NCBI RefSeq assembly: GCF_017814435.1
Contig: NZ_JAGJCB010000001.1
Span: 258,814-322,813, forward strand
DNA: 64,000 nt
Direction of reading: 5' to 3'
Source: Mariniflexile gromovii
GTDB taxonomy: Bacteria > Bacteroidota > Bacteroidia > Flavobacteriales > Flavobacteriaceae
In this document: piece after piece, positions 18,057-26,572 of the stretch
How positions within the stretch are numbered: position 1 is the stretch's first letter
Layout of the letters: each line of letters opens with the position of its first letter
Position numbers and translations under genes: made by a program
The notes under the pieces: generated by a model
The model's input: only the letters and a program-made list of their open reading frames with translations
Database searches by the model: none
Told to the model about the DNA's origin: nothing

Positions 18057-18473
18057 ATGACAAATTTTAAAGAAAAACCACCTGTTTGGTTTTGGATTGT
18101 GAGTGCTATTGCACTTTTATGGAACGCCATGGGCGTAAATCATTATTTAGGACAAGCCTACCAAACCGAAAGTTGGCGTGCCGCCTTAACAGACGAACAA
18201 TTTGAGATAATTTCTAATTTCCCAACTTGGGTAACTGCTGCTTTTGCCATAGCTGTTTTTGCTGGTGCCTTAGGTTCCTTATGTCTTTTACTAAGAAAAA
18301 AATGGGCATATTCACTTTTGCTGGTTTCATTAATAGCTGTGATTGTACAAATGGGCTATATTTTAAGTCAAGGCCATGCGGATAATATTGGAATGACCAT
18401 TAGTATTATTGTGTTTTCAGTCTTTTTGGTGTGGTTTTCTAAAAAATCAATTGCAAAAGGTTGGATTTCTTGA
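18057..18473 (+). CDS. Small integral membrane protein, unknown function
   Basis: The 138-residue protein has four predicted membrane helices: FWIVSAIALLWNAMGVNHYL, WVTAAFAIAVFAGALGSLCL, AYSLLLVSLIAVIVQMGYIL and GMTISIIVFSVFLVWF. The start is ATG 18057 (MTNFKEKPPVWFW); the longer frame adds a non-conserved leader. No catalytic motif is seen. It is divergent from the TruA-like gene and ends at a shared bidirectional terminator with the his operon. Confidence 0.75.
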   Translation: MTNFKEKPPVWFWIVSAIALLWNAMGVNHYLGQAYQTESWRAALTDEQFEIISNFPTWVTAAFAIAVFAGALGSLCLLLRKKWAYSLLLVSLIAVIVQMGYILSQGHADNIGMTISIIVFSVFLVWFSKKSIAKGWIS

Positions 18474-18491
18474 GTTTGATTATAATAGTTG

Positions 18492-18522
18492 AAAAAGGCT
18501 TTAGAAATTCTAAAGCCTTTTT
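18492..18522. terminator. Bidirectional terminator
   Basis: A perfect 14-bp stem AAAAAGGCTTTAGA/TCTAAAGCCTTTTT with a 3-base loop lies between the convergent membrane-protein gene and hisIE. T runs exit on both strands. Confidence 0.85.
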
Positions 18523-18525
18523 AAT

Positions 18526-19119
18526 TTATTTATGTCTGCTTTTTAATTCAGCTTCAATATCTTTTAACGTAAATCCTTTTGCCTGTAAAAGCATTAGGTA
18601 GTGGAACAGTAAATCTGCTGACTCGTAAAGGAATAACTCGTCATTGTTGTCCATAGCTTCAATAACCGTTTCAACAGCCTCCTCGCCTACTTTCTGAGCA
18701 ATTTTATTAATGCCTTTTGAAAACAAACTTGCCACATATGATTTGTTGGTGTCTTTATGGGCAACACGTTCTGCAATAATGTTTTCTAAAGTTGATAAAA
18801 AACTATAATTAGGCGTATTAGCTTCTCCCCAGCAATTATCAGTTCCTTTATGGCAGGTTGGTCCGACAGGATTTACTTGTATTAAAAGCGTATCGTTATC
18901 GCAATCATTTTTAATATCTACTAGATTTAAAAAATTGCCACTTTCTTCGCCTTTTGTCCATAAACGTTGTTTGGTTCGGCTAAAAAAAGTAACCTGTTTG
19001 GTTTCTAGGGTTTTTTTATAAGCTTCTTCATTCATATACCCCAACATCAACACGTTTTTTGTTGTGGCATCTTGAATAATGGCGGGAACGAGTCCGTTAG
19101 TATCGTATTTAATATTCAT
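18526..19119 (-). CDS. hisIE: Bifunctional phosphoribosyl-AMP cyclohydrolase/phosphoribosyl-ATP pyrophosphatase
   Basis: This is HisI fused to HisE, catalysing steps 2 and 3 of histidine synthesis. The HisI part has RLWTKGEESGNFLNLVDIKN and the zinc-site segments NDCDND and GPTCHKGTDNCWG. The HisE part (about 105-197) has ENIIAERVAHKDTNKSYVAS and KVGEEAVETVIEAMD. I place the start at ATG 19119 (MNIKYDTNG); an in-frame ATG at 19131 comes from the GTCAT end of the adjoining palindrome. It is the last gene of the his operon. Confidence 0.95.
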   Translation of the reverse strand: MNIKYDTNGLVPAIIQDATTKNVLMLGYMNEEAYKKTLETKQVTFFSRTKQRLWTKGEESGNFLNLVDIKNDCDNDTLLIQVNPVGPTCHKGTDNCWGEANTPNYSFLSTLENIIAERVAHKDTNKSYVASLFSKGINKIAQKVGEEAVETVIEAMDNNDELFLYESADLLFHYLMLLQAKGFTLKDIEAELKSRHK

Positions 19120-19123
19120 AATT

Positions 19124-19201
19124 TTTGTCATTCCTGCAAAGGCAGGAATCTATTTATTAATAACTTTTATAGTGGATTCCTGCCTTTGCAGGAATGACAA
19201 A
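19124..19201. repeat. Palindromic element between hisF and hisIE
   Basis: The left arm GTCATTCCTGCAAAGGCAGG (19128-19147) is repeated inverted at 19178-19197 and the pairing extends a few bases on each side. Each arm is itself a small hairpin (CCTGCAAAGGCAGG). It abuts the hisF stop codon and provides a spurious upstream ATG for hisIE. GTCATTCCTGC palindromes of this kind are widespread in flavobacteria. Confidence 0.85.
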
Positions 19202-19957
19202 CTACAATCGTACTTCTATATGCTGTTTTTTTAGTTCTTTTTTTAAGTCCGGAATAGGAATTTCACCAAAATGAAATACGCTTGCTGCCAAGGCCGCATC
19301 CGCTTTTCCTTCTTTAAAGGTATCCACAAAATGCTGTACATTTCCTGCGCCTCCCGAAGCTATAATTGGGATGTTCAATAATTCCGATAATTTAGCTAAT
19401 GCTTCATTGGCAAATCCGTTTTTGGTACCATCATGATCCATAGAAGTGAACAGTATTTCGCCTGCACCACGTTCTTCAACTTCTTTTGCCCATTCAAATA
19501 AATCGATATCCGTTGGAATACTTCCGCCAGCTAAATGCACTTTCCAATGGCCATCTATTTGTTTCGCATCAATAGCAACTACTACACATTGGCTTCCAAA
19601 TTTGTTGGCGAGTTCGTTCACTAAATCGGGACGTTTAACTGCCGATGAGTTGATAGAAACTTTATCCGCTCCACATTTCAAAAGCGCATCTACATGTTCA
19701 ACAGACGAAATACCACCACCAACAGTAAACGGGATATTCACTTGTTCTGCTACATGCATTACCATATCCAAAGTAGTAGCACGTGCTTCTAAAGTAGCTG
19801 AAATATCTAAAAACACCAATTCATCTGCACCTACGTTAGCGTACTGTTTAGCTAATTCAACAGGATCGCCAGCATCTCGTAAATCCACGAAATTAACACC
19901 TTTTACCGTGCGTCCGTTTTTAATGTCTAAACAGGGAATAATTCTTTTTGTTAACAT
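19202..19957 (-). CDS. hisF: Imidazole glycerol phosphate synthase, cyclase subunit
   Basis: HisF uses ammonia from HisH to convert PRFAR into imidazole glycerol phosphate and AICAR. The 251-residue TIM barrel starts [20 protein letters not shown], with the catalytic Asp in PCLDI and a second in [16 protein letters not shown], plus the phosphate loops FTVGGGISS and IIASGGAGN. Length is standard. It follows hisA after an A/T-rich repeat spacer. Confidence 0.97.
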   Translation of the reverse strand: MLTKRIIPCLDIKNGRTVKGVNFVDLRDAGDPVELAKQYANVGADELVFLDISATLEARATTLDMVMHVAEQVNIPFTVGGGISSVEHVDALLKCGADKVSINSSAVKRPDLVNELANKFGSQCVVVAIDAKQIDGHWKVHLAGGSIPTDIDLFEWAKEVEERGAGEILFTSMDHDGTKNGFANEALAKLSELLNIPIIASGGAGNVQHFVDTFKEGKADAALAASVFHFGEIPIPDLKKELKKQHIEVRL

Positions 19958-19961
19958 CTTT

Positions 19962-20030
19962 CAAAGTTAAAAGTTAAAAGTTAAAAGTTGATTTTATTCT
20001 CTACTTTTTACTTCTAATATTTGATATTGT
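19962..20030. repeat. A/T-rich imperfect palindrome between hisA and hisF
   Basis: AAGTTAAA units are repeated in tandem at about 19963-19989. An inverted counterpart ACTTTTTACTTCTAATATTTG lies at about 20003-20023. It is related to the spacers at 20777-20815 and 21822-21899. Confidence 0.5.
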
Positions 20031-20040
20031 ACTTATTATT

Positions 20041-20775
20041 TTATACAAATTTTTCTAATTGCTTTAGTGTTATTCTATTTTCATAAATAGCCTTTCCAAT
20101 AATAACACCTTCACAACCAATTTCTTTTAGTACTGGTAATTCTTCAATAGTTGAAATACCTCCAGAAGCAATAAGTTTTATGGATTGACCGTTGCTACTA
20201 TTGGTGCATTCTGAAATGATTTCTTTGTACAATTCTACTGAAGGACCTTCAAGCATACCATCTTTAGAAATATCGGTACAAATAACGTACTGGATACTTT
20301 TCTTTTGATAGCCTTTTATAAACGGGATTACATCTTCTTTACTTTGTTCCATCCAACCACTAATGGATACTTTTCCAGCATCACTATCGGCACCCAAAAT
20401 AATTTTAGCGGCTCCGTATTTTGATATCCAACCTTCAAAAGTTTGAGGATCTTTAACCGCAATACTGCCTCCTGTGATTTGTTTTGCGCCAGAATTGAAC
20501 GCGATATGCAAATCTTCATTGGTTTTTAAGCCACCTCCAAAATCAATTTTAAGATTGGTTTTGGATGAAATTTGCTCCAACACTTTATAGTTTACAATAT
20601 GTTGTGCTTTGGCTCCATCTAAATCTACTAAATGTAAATACTCAATGCCCGCACCTTCAAAAGCTTTTGCTATTTCAAGCGGACTTTCGCTGTATATTTT
20701 TTTAGTTCCGTAATCGCCCTTGGTTAAACGAACACATTTCCCTTCTATAATATCTATGGCTGGTATTATTCTCAT
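20041..20775 (-). CDS. hisA: ProFAR isomerase
   Basis: HisA converts ProFAR to PRFAR by an Amadori rearrangement. The 244-residue TIM barrel begins [20 protein letters not shown] with catalytic Asp8, and carries the half-barrel partner [14 protein letters not shown]. Phosphate loops are [11 protein letters not shown] and [12 protein letters not shown]. It lies between the frameshifted four-helix-bundle gene and hisF. Confidence 0.97.
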   Translation of the reverse strand: MRIIPAIDIIEGKCVRLTKGDYGTKKIYSESPLEIAKAFEGAGIEYLHLVDLDGAKAQHIVNYKVLEQISSKTNLKIDFGGGLKTNEDLHIAFNSGAKQITGGSIAVKDPQTFEGWISKYGAAKIILGADSDAGKVSISGWMEQSKEDVIPFIKGYQKKSIQYVICTDISKDGMLEGPSVELYKEIISECTNSSNGQSIKLIASGGISTIEELPVLKEIGCEGVIIGKAIYENRITLKQLEKFV

Positions 20776-20776
20776 T

Positions 20777-20815
20777 ATTAATATTTAATATTAAAAGTTA
20801 AATATTAGAAGTTAC
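20777..20815. repeat. A/T-rich imperfect palindrome upstream of hisA
   Basis: The spacer has ATTAATATTTAATATTAAAAG followed by TTAAATATTAGAAGTTA, self-complementary around AATATT. It shares the TATTAGAAGTTA motif with the hisB-hisH spacer. Confidence 0.45.
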
Positions 20816-20850
20816 AATCTGTAATAAGATTTGAATTTTCAAACACTAAC

Positions 20851-21206
20851 TTATTTTAAATTATTTCTTTTTGCTGTATTAATTGAAGCAACAGTAATTG
20901 CCAATAGTTCTTTTCCTTCTTTTTGAAGTTTTATAATTTCATCTGAATGTTCAGAAAGTATTCTTCAAAAACTTCTAACCAATGTACACTTTCATCTACT
21001 TCTTCTTCAACTATTTTTAGTTTATATATGAAATCACTTGTCGATTTTGCTCTCTGAGAAGCTCGATAATTAGCACCAACAGAACTAGAACTTCTAATTA
21101 ATTGATTGACAAACGCATTATATTCACGAGATTTAGGAACTTTAAAACAAAACTTCCAACAATCTATTCCAAATCGTTTAGTTCTTTCTATCAGTTCATT
21201 TCTCAT
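20851..21206 (-). pseudogene. Four-helix-bundle protein (23S rRNA IVS family), frameshifted
   Basis: The first 83 or so residues (MRNELIERTKRFGIDCWKFC, NQLIRSSSSVGANYRASQRA, LKIVEEEVDESVHWLEVFEE) match the four-helix-bundle/23S IVS protein family (TIGR02436). The frame then breaks near 20960 and stops at TAA after FLNIQMKL. Shifting by one base restores LSEHSDEIIKLQKEGKELL followed by AITVASINTAKRNNLK and a stop at 20851, which is exactly the family's C-terminal helix. With one base restored (probably an A in GAAGAATAC) the product is 118 residues, the normal length. It is therefore a one-base deletion or a sequencing error. The family's role is unknown; the gene sits inside the his operon between hisH and hisA. 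Confidence 0.85.
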
Positions 21207-21223
21207 TTTAAAACTTTTAATAT

Positions 21224-21817
21224 CTAACTTTTAACTTCTAAGTTTAAAAAGTTCTTCAAAATTTTCTCTCCCGCTAAACTACTCTTTTCTGGGTGAAATT
21301 GTACACCGTAAAAGTTATTATGTTGTAATGCCGAAGCGTAATTTATGCCATAATCGGTAGTAGCGATGGTTTCATTGCAATGCTCTGCATAATAACTGTG
21401 CACTAAATACATGTACTCGTTTTCTTTGATGCCCTTAAACAGTTCCGATTTTAGATCTTTGATAACGTTCCAACCCATTTGTGGCACTTTTACATGATTA
21501 TCAAAACGTTTTACTTTGGTTTTAAAAACACCCAATCCGGTTGTATGGCCTTCTTCGGTGTATTTACACAGTAATTGCATGCCCAAACAAATGCCTAAAA
21601 CAGGTTGTTTTAATTGTGGAATCAATACATCTAACCCCGTTTCTTTAAGCATGCTCATTGCAGAACTTGCTTCACCTACTCCTGGGAAAATGATTTTATC
21701 GGCAGCTAAAATTTCTTCTGGATTATCGGATAAAACAGCATCAATTCCCAAACGTTTGAATGCGAATTGTATACTTTTTATGTTTCCTGCGCCGTAATCA
21801 ATTATTATTAGTTTCAA
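21224..21817 (-). CDS. hisH: Imidazole glycerol phosphate synthase, glutaminase subunit
   Basis: HisH is the class I glutamine amidotransferase that supplies ammonia to HisF. The 197-residue protein has IDYGAGNIKSIQFA, the oxyanion segment IFPGVGEASSAM, the nucleophile Cys in LGICLGMQLLCKYTEEG, and the His-Glu of the triad in GVQFHPEKSS. Length is standard. A 17-bp gap separates it from the frameshifted four-helix-bundle gene downstream. Confidence 0.97.
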   Translation of the reverse strand: MKLIIIDYGAGNIKSIQFAFKRLGIDAVLSDNPEEILAADKIIFPGVGEASSAMSMLKETGLDVLIPQLKQPVLGICLGMQLLCKYTEEGHTTGLGVFKTKVKRFDNHVKVPQMGWNVIKDLKSELFKGIKENEYMYLVHSYYAEHCNETIATTDYGINYASALQHNNFYGVQFHPEKSSLAGEKILKNFLNLEVKS

Positions 21818-21821
21818 TTTT

Positions 21822-21899
21822 TTAATATTAAAAGTTAGATATTGGAAGTTGAAAGTTGATTATCATTTCAAAACTTTAACTTCTAATATTTAATATTGT
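21822..21899. repeat. A/T-rich palindrome between hisB and hisH
   Basis: The left arm AATATTAAAAGTTAGATATTGG...AAGTT is answered by AAAACTTTAACTTCTAATATT...AATATT on the right, forming a long imperfect hairpin that fills almost the whole gap. Confidence 0.6.
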
Positions 21900-21902
21900 A
21901 CT

Positions 21903-23039
21903 TTACAATACTCCTTTCGTACTTGGTAAAAACATTTTGTTCGAATCTCTTTTTACCGCCATTTTCATAGCTTTTGCAAAGGCTTTAAAAATACCTTCTA
22001 TTTTGTGATGCTCATTGGTGCCTTCTGCTTTGATATTTAAATTGCATTTAGCACCATCGGTAAATGATTTAAATAAGTGATAGAACATTTCTGTTGGCAT
22101 ATCCCCTATTTTTTCGCGTTTGAACTCGGCATCCCATTCCAACCAATTCCTTCCGCCAAAATCTACAGCTACTTGTGCTAAACAATCGTCCATTGGCAAG
22201 CAAAAACCGTAGCGTTCAATACCCAACTTGTTGCCTAATGCTTTATTGAACAGTTCACCAAAAGCAATCATGGTGTCTTCTATGGTGTGATGTTCATCAA
22301 CTTCTAAATCGCCATCCACTTTTATGGTTAAATCCATGGCACCGTGGCGACCAATTTGATCTAACATATGGTCGAAAAACGATAAACCTGTACTAATGTC
22401 ATTCTTCCCAGAACCATCCAGATTCAACTTTATATAGATTTTTGTTTCGTTGGTATTGCGTGTAATTTCCGCTACACGATCTTTCAACTTCAAAAATTCA
22501 TATATTTCTTTCCAATCGGTAGTTGTTAAAGCTATAGCACTTAAAATATCTTGTTTAGAAGTTTCGATTTCATCAGCACCTAATTCTGGGTTTTCAGATA
22601 AATAAATACCTTTCGCACCTAAATTTTTTGCCAACTCCATATCGGTAATTCTATCACCTAACACAAAGGAGTTTGCTAAATCATAATCTTCTGAAAAGTA
22701 TTTAGTCAACAAACCTGTGCGTGGTTTTCGTGTAGGTGCATTTTCATGCGGAAATGTTTTATCTATATGAATATCAGCAAACACGACTCCTTCTTTCTCA
22801 AAGGCATTGATGATTTTGTTCTGCGCTGGCCAAAAAGTATCTTCAGGAAATGAAGAGGTTCCTAAACCATCTTGATTGGTAACCATAACCAATTCGTAAT
22901 CTAATTCAGCAGCTATTTTAGCCATATATTGGAACACTTTGGGGTAGAATTCCAGTTTTTCCAAACTATCCAATTGGTAATCAACAGGTGGCTCTAAAAC
23001 CAAGGTGCCATCGCGGTCTATAAATAATACTTTTTTCAT
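21903..23039 (-). CDS. hisB: Histidinol-phosphatase/imidazoleglycerol-phosphate dehydratase
   Basis: This 378-residue bifunctional protein performs steps 6 and 8 of histidine synthesis. Residues 1 to about 165 are a HAD phosphatase with FIDRDGTLV (Asp8, Asp10) and the later [17 protein letters not shown]. From about 187 on is the dehydratase with [22 protein letters not shown] and NEHHKIEG, the manganese-binding His/Glu motifs. The fusion is typical of Bacteroidota and enterobacteria. Confidence 0.97.
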   Translation of the reverse strand: MKKVLFIDRDGTLVLEPPVDYQLDSLEKLEFYPKVFQYMAKIAAELDYELVMVTNQDGLGTSSFPEDTFWPAQNKIINAFEKEGVVFADIHIDKTFPHENAPTRKPRTGLLTKYFSEDYDLANSFVLGDRITDMELAKNLGAKGIYLSENPELGADEIETSKQDILSAIALTTTDWKEIYEFLKLKDRVAEITRNTNETKIYIKLNLDGSGKNDISTGLSFFDHMLDQIGRHGAMDLTIKVDGDLEVDEHHTIEDTMIAFGELFNKALGNKLGIERYGFCLPMDDCLAQVAVDFGGRNWLEWDAEFKREKIGDMPTEMFYHLFKSFTDGAKCNLNIKAEGTNEHHKIEGIFKAFAKAMKMAVKRDSNKMFLPSTKGVL

Positions 23040-23054
23040 AACAATACAATAATA

Positions 23055-23080
23055 CCTACAAGGTTTTTAAACCTTGCAGG
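23055..23080. repeat. Palindrome that encodes the HisC C-terminus
   Basis: CCTACAAGGTTT (23055-23066) pairs with AAACCTTGCAGG (23069-23080) with one mismatch. Read on the minus strand it gives the last residues LQGLKTL and the stop codon of hisC, so the element has become part of the gene. It is related to the element at 24114-24144. Confidence 0.8.
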
Positions 23081-24099
23081 ATATTAATTAAAATTTTATT
23101 TTCTTTTGGTGTTCCAACCGTTAAACGCAAGGTATTTTCACATCCTGGTTGGGTCGTTCTATTACGAATAACAATACCTTTTTCAATAAGTTGATTATAG
23201 CGTTTGTTGGCATCATCCACTTTTACCAATACAAAATTAGCATCGGTTGGGTATATTTTTGAAATATAACTGATAGATTTCAATTCTGAAATTAAAGCAC
23301 TGCGTTCCTTTAAAATATCGGCTATTTGATTGGTTGCCAAATCTTTGATATTCAACAATTCAATAGCTTTATTCTGTGTTAATTCGTTGATGTTGTAAGG
23401 CGGTTTGATGGTATTTAAAACCGTAATAATCTCTGTGGAAGCATAACAAATTCCTAATCTAATACCTGCCATAGCGTAGGCTTTTGATAAGGTTTGGGAT
23501 ACAATTAAATTAGGATATTGGTCTAATTTGGAAACCCAACTTTCCGCGTTTGAAAAATCGATATACGCTTCATCAATAACGACGATGCCTTTAAAATTAC
23601 TCACCAAGGTTTTAATAGCTTCTGTTGTAAAACTGTTTCCTGATGGATTATTTGGCGAACAAATAAAAAGCACTTTACTATTTGCGTCTGCAGTGTTTAA
23701 AATTTCTTCAACTTTTGGTTGAAAATCTGCATCCAAATTTACTTTTTTGATACCGATAGCATTCAAATTTGCCAACACTTCATACATACCATATGTTGGT
23801 GGTAAAATAACAATGTTATCTTGGTTTGGTTCACAAAAGGCCCTGAAAATAAGGTCCAACACTTCATCGCTGCCATTTCCTAAAAGGATATTTTTTGCTG
23901 AAATGCCTTTAATTTCCGAAAGCATGGCTTTCAATTTTCCTTGTTGTGGATCGGGATACCGGTTTACGCCATTTTCAAACGGATTTTCATTAGCATCTAA
24001 AAACACCATGTTATCGGTCACTCCTTGAAATTCATCACGAGCAGATGAATAAGGTTTTAAGGCCTTTATAGTTGGACGTATTAAATTTTGTATGTTCAT
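23056..24099 (-). CDS. hisC: Histidinol-phosphate aminotransferase
   Basis: HisC is a PLP aminotransferase that makes histidinol phosphate. The 347-residue protein has [20 protein letters not shown] near the start, [34 protein letters not shown] and the PLP lysine loop [16 protein letters not shown]. The correct start is ATG 24099 ([14 protein letters not shown]); the frame extends upstream only because a palindrome is read through. Its last seven codons and stop are supplied by another palindrome. Confidence 0.95.
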   Translation of the reverse strand: MNIQNLIRPTIKALKPYSSARDEFQGVTDNMVFLDANENPFENGVNRYPDPQQGKLKAMLSEIKGISAKNILLGNGSDEVLDLIFRAFCEPNQDNIVILPPTYGMYEVLANLNAIGIKKVNLDADFQPKVEEILNTADANSKVLFICSPNNPSGNSFTTEAIKTLVSNFKGIVVIDEAYIDFSNAESWVSKLDQYPNLIVSQTLSKAYAMAGIRLGICYASTEIITVLNTIKPPYNINELTQNKAIELLNIKDLATNQIADILKERSALISELKSISYISKIYPTDANFVLVKVDDANKRYNQLIEKGIVIRNRTTQPGCENTLRLTVGTPKENKILINILQGLKTL

Positions 24100-24113
24100 G
24101 TTAATTAGTCTGA

Positions 24114-24144
24114 GACCTGCCAGGTTTTGAAAACCTAGCAGGTC
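24114..24144. repeat. Palindromic element between hisD and hisC
   Basis: GACCTGCCAGGTTTT (24114-24128) faces AAAACCTAGCAGGTC (24130-24144), complementary but for one wobble. It is the same ACCTGCNAGGTTTT family as the element at the hisC stop. Confidence 0.85.
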
Positions 24145-24156
24145 TTTCAAATTATA

Positions 24157-25443
24157 TTAATTTTTTAAATCCTTTAATCGAATGGAAACCGCATTTTTAT
24201 GAGCCTGTAATCCTTCGGCTTCTGCCATCAACTCAATGGTTTCACCAATATTCAAAATACCTTCTTTTGATATTTTTTGAAACGTCATACTTTTTGAAAA
24301 ACTATCTAAATTCACTCCAGAATAGGCTTTACTAAATCCATTTGTTGGCAAGGTATGATTAGTTCCAGAAGCATAATCGCCTGCACTTTCAGGCGTAAAG
24401 TCACCTATAAAAACAGAACCAGCATTCGCTATATTATCAATATAAAAATCTTCATTTTTAGAACAAATAATAAAATGCTCTGGGCCATATTCATTTATCA
24501 ATTCCAAAGCTATTGCATCATTTTCAACGTAAATAAGTTTAGAATTTGCTATAGCTTTTTCAGCAATTGCTTTACGCGGAAGCACGTTTAGTTGACTTTC
24601 CACTTCCTTTGAAACTTTTACAATCAAATCTTTTGATGTTGCTACCAAAATAACCTGACTATCTGTACCGTGTTCAGCTTGACTTAACAAATCGGATGCA
24701 ATGTATGAAGCATTCGCGGTTTCATCAGCAACTACCAATAATTCACTAGGGCCTGCAGGCATATCGATAGCTACGCCGTATTTGGTAGCTAATTGTTTTG
24801 CAACGGTTACATATTGGTTTCCAGGGCCGAAAATTTTATAAACTTGTGGAATGGTTTCTGTTCCAAAGGTTAATGCAGCAATCGCTTGGATGCCACCCAC
24901 TTTTATAATTTTTGTTACCCCACATAACTGTGCCGCAAAAAGAATTTCAGGGGCTAATTTGCCCTGTTTGTTTGGTGGCGAACATAATACAATTTCTTTA
25001 CAACCCGCTATTTGTGCCGGAACAGCTAACATTAAAACGGTTGAAAATAAAGGTGCTGTACCTCCTGGAATGTACAAGCCTACTTTTTGTATCGGGCGTT
25101 TTTCTTGCCAACATTGTACTCCTGTTGTGGTTTCAACGGCTATCCTATTTGTTTTTTGTGCCTTGTGAAATACTTCTATATTTTGTTTTGCCTGTTTTAT
25201 GGCATTTTGAAGTTTTTCAGGAACTTTTTTAATAGTTTTTTGAATTTCTTCAATAGAAACAATATTTGATTCCAAATCAACACCATCAAATTGTAAAGTG
25301 TATTTTTTTATGGCTTCATCACCTTTCTGACGAATGTCATCAAAAATTTGAATAACCGTCGCTTCAATATCACCAACTGTTTGTGTAGGGCGTTTTAGAA
25401 TGTCCGGCCAATCTTTTTTATTTGGTCTATTAATTATTTGCAT
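24157..25443 (-). CDS. hisD: Histidinol dehydrogenase
   Basis: HisD oxidises histidinol to histidine in two NAD+-dependent steps. The 428-residue protein has YIPGGTAPLFSTVLMLAVPA, VGGIQAIAALTFGTETIP, KIFGPGNQYVTVAK, the zinc-site DLLSQAEHGTDSQ and the C-terminal YGPEHFIICS and DYASGTNHTLPT. I chose ATG 25443 (MQIINRPNKKDW); the longer frame reads through a repeat spacer. Confidence 0.97.
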   Translation of the reverse strand: MQIINRPNKKDWPDILKRPTQTVGDIEATVIQIFDDIRQKGDEAIKKYTLQFDGVDLESNIVSIEEIQKTIKKVPEKLQNAIKQAKQNIEVFHKAQKTNRIAVETTTGVQCWQEKRPIQKVGLYIPGGTAPLFSTVLMLAVPAQIAGCKEIVLCSPPNKQGKLAPEILFAAQLCGVTKIIKVGGIQAIAALTFGTETIPQVYKIFGPGNQYVTVAKQLATKYGVAIDMPAGPSELLVVADETANASYIASDLLSQAEHGTDSQVILVATSKDLIVKVSKEVESQLNVLPRKAIAEKAIANSKLIYVENDAIALELINEYGPEHFIICSKNEDFYIDNIANAGSVFIGDFTPESAGDYASGTNHTLPTNGFSKAYSGVNLDSFSKSMTFQKISKEGILNIGETIELMAEAEGLQAHKNAVSIRLKDLKN

Positions 25444-25480
25444 CTTCTTTATTGTTGAACCGTTGAATCGTTTCATTGCT

Positions 25481-25514
25481 TTAATCGTTAATAAATAAAC
25501 ACATCAACGATTAA
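25481..25514. repeat. Imperfect palindrome between hisG and hisD
   Basis: TTAATCGTTAA (25481-25491) and TCAACGATTAA (25504-25514) pair with one mismatch. CGTT(G)AA(T)CG-like direct repeats extend to its left. Confidence 0.6.
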
Positions 25515-25528
25515 ACAAATAAACTTTT

Positions 25529-26386
25529 TTAAAGCACCATTTTTTCGATAGGACATACCAAAATACCTTGGGCACCTCGCGCTTTTAAGTCGTCTATAAC
25601 ATCCCAAAACTGATTTTTACTAATAACCGAGTGGATGGAACTCCAACCCTCTTCAGCTAATGGTAAAACAGTTGGGCTCTTCATCCCTGGTAAAACACTT
25701 ATAATGTCTTTTACTTTATCGTTTGGTGCATTAAGCAATACGTATTTAGAATTTCTTCCTTTTAAAACCGATTTAATTCTGAATTGAATTTTATCTAAAA
25801 TGGCTTGTTTTTCAGCATCTAAAATGGGTGAAACGGCTAAAACTGCTTCAGATTTTAAAATCATTTCAACCTCCTTTAAATTGTTTTTAAACAAGGTACT
25901 TCCGCTTGAAACGATATCTACAATAGCATCTGCCAAACCAATATTTGGTGCAATTTCAACAGAACCATTAATAATATGAAGGTTTGCTTTTATGCCCTTT
26001 TCATCCAAATAATTTTGAACGGTGTTTGGGTACGATGTAGCAATGCGTTTGCCATCTAAATCTTTAATGCTTTTATAATCCATTGTTTTAGGCACGGCGA
26101 TACAAACACGGCATGAAGAAAATCCTAGTTTCTCAGCAATGTTAATACCGCTACCTTTTTCAATCAATACGTTTTCGCCAATAATGGCAGCATCAACAAC
26201 CCCATCTTTTAAATATTGGGGAATATCGCCATTTCTTAAATAGAAAACTTCAACAGGAAAATCCCGTGCCGAGGCTTTTAATTGATCGATACCATTATCG
26301 ATAGAAATACCAATATCTTTTAGTAATTCCATGGATTCGTCGTGTAAACGACCTGATTTTTGTACTGCAATTCTTAATACACTCAT
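25529..26386 (-). CDS. hisG: ATP phosphoribosyltransferase, long form
   Basis: HisG condenses ATP and PRPP, the committed step of histidine synthesis. The 285-residue protein is the long hexameric form: a periplasmic-binding-protein-like catalytic part (LRIAVQKSGRLHDES, ATSYPNTVQNYLDEKG, GLADAIVDIVSSGSTL) and a C-terminal PII-like domain from about 212 (KYVLLNAPNDKVKDIISVLP). In the family that domain binds histidine for feedback inhibition. The start is ATG 26386 (MSVLRIAVQ). It is the first structural gene, 110 bases after the leader peptide, so it has both enzyme-level and attenuation control. Confidence 0.97.
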   Translation of the reverse strand: MSVLRIAVQKSGRLHDESMELLKDIGISIDNGIDQLKASARDFPVEVFYLRNGDIPQYLKDGVVDAAIIGENVLIEKGSGINIAEKLGFSSCRVCIAVPKTMDYKSIKDLDGKRIATSYPNTVQNYLDEKGIKANLHIINGSVEIAPNIGLADAIVDIVSSGSTLFKNNLKEVEMILKSEAVLAVSPILDAEKQAILDKIQFRIKSVLKGRNSKYVLLNAPNDKVKDIISVLPGMKSPTVLPLAEEGWSSIHSVISKNQFWDVIDDLKARGAQGILVCPIEKMVL

Positions 26387-26425
26387 TGTCTTGTTTTTAT
26401 GAGTTTGAAACAATCTAGTTGGACT

Positions 26426-26464
26426 TAAAAATTAAAAACCCGCTTGATTGTCTCAAACGGGTTT
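26426..26464 (-). terminator. Attenuator terminator of the his operon
   Basis: On the minus strand AAACCCGTTTGA (26453-26464) pairs with TCAAGCGGGTTT (26436-26447), a 12-bp stem with one G-U pair and a 5-base loop, followed by TTTTTAATTTTT. It lies between the His-rich leader peptide and hisG, the position expected for an attenuator. Confidence 0.9.
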
Positions 26465-26511
26465 ATAAAAATATGTTGATTTTATTCAATACATCTTCAC
26501 TTCGCTTGAGA
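26451..26511 (-). promoter_or_regulatory. Antiterminator pairing of the his leader
   Basis: Leader bases TCTCAAGCG (minus strand 26511-26503, codons 15-17 of the leader peptide) can pair over 9 bp with CGTTTGAGA (26459-26451), which is the left arm of the terminator. The two structures exclude each other. A ribosome stalled at the His codons leaves TCTCAAGCG free, so the antiterminator forms. A ribosome that reaches the stop at 26497 covers it, so the terminator forms. Confidence 0.8.
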
Positions 26512-26553
26512 GCAAATTTGAAAATGATGATGATGAGATTGAATAAAGTTCAT
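26497..26553 (-). CDS. hisL: his operon leader peptide (four consecutive His)
   Basis: This 18-residue ORF reads MNFIQSHHHHFQICSQAK and then TGA. Codons 7-10 are all CAT. It follows an A-rich ribosome binding region and precedes an intrinsic terminator in front of hisG. The layout is that of classical his attenuation: ribosome stalling when charged tRNA-His is scarce decides between antiterminator and terminator. I use hisL by analogy with enterobacteria. It is too short for usual gene finders. Confidence 0.9.
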   Translation of the reverse strand: MNFIQSHHHHFQICSQAK

Positions 26554-26572
26554 TTTTTTGTTTTTACTTTCG

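Noticed and set aside
26497-26553. His run as a cloning tag or contamination
   Set aside because: It has four His within a natural leader with matching terminator and antiterminator upstream of hisG, so attenuation explains it.
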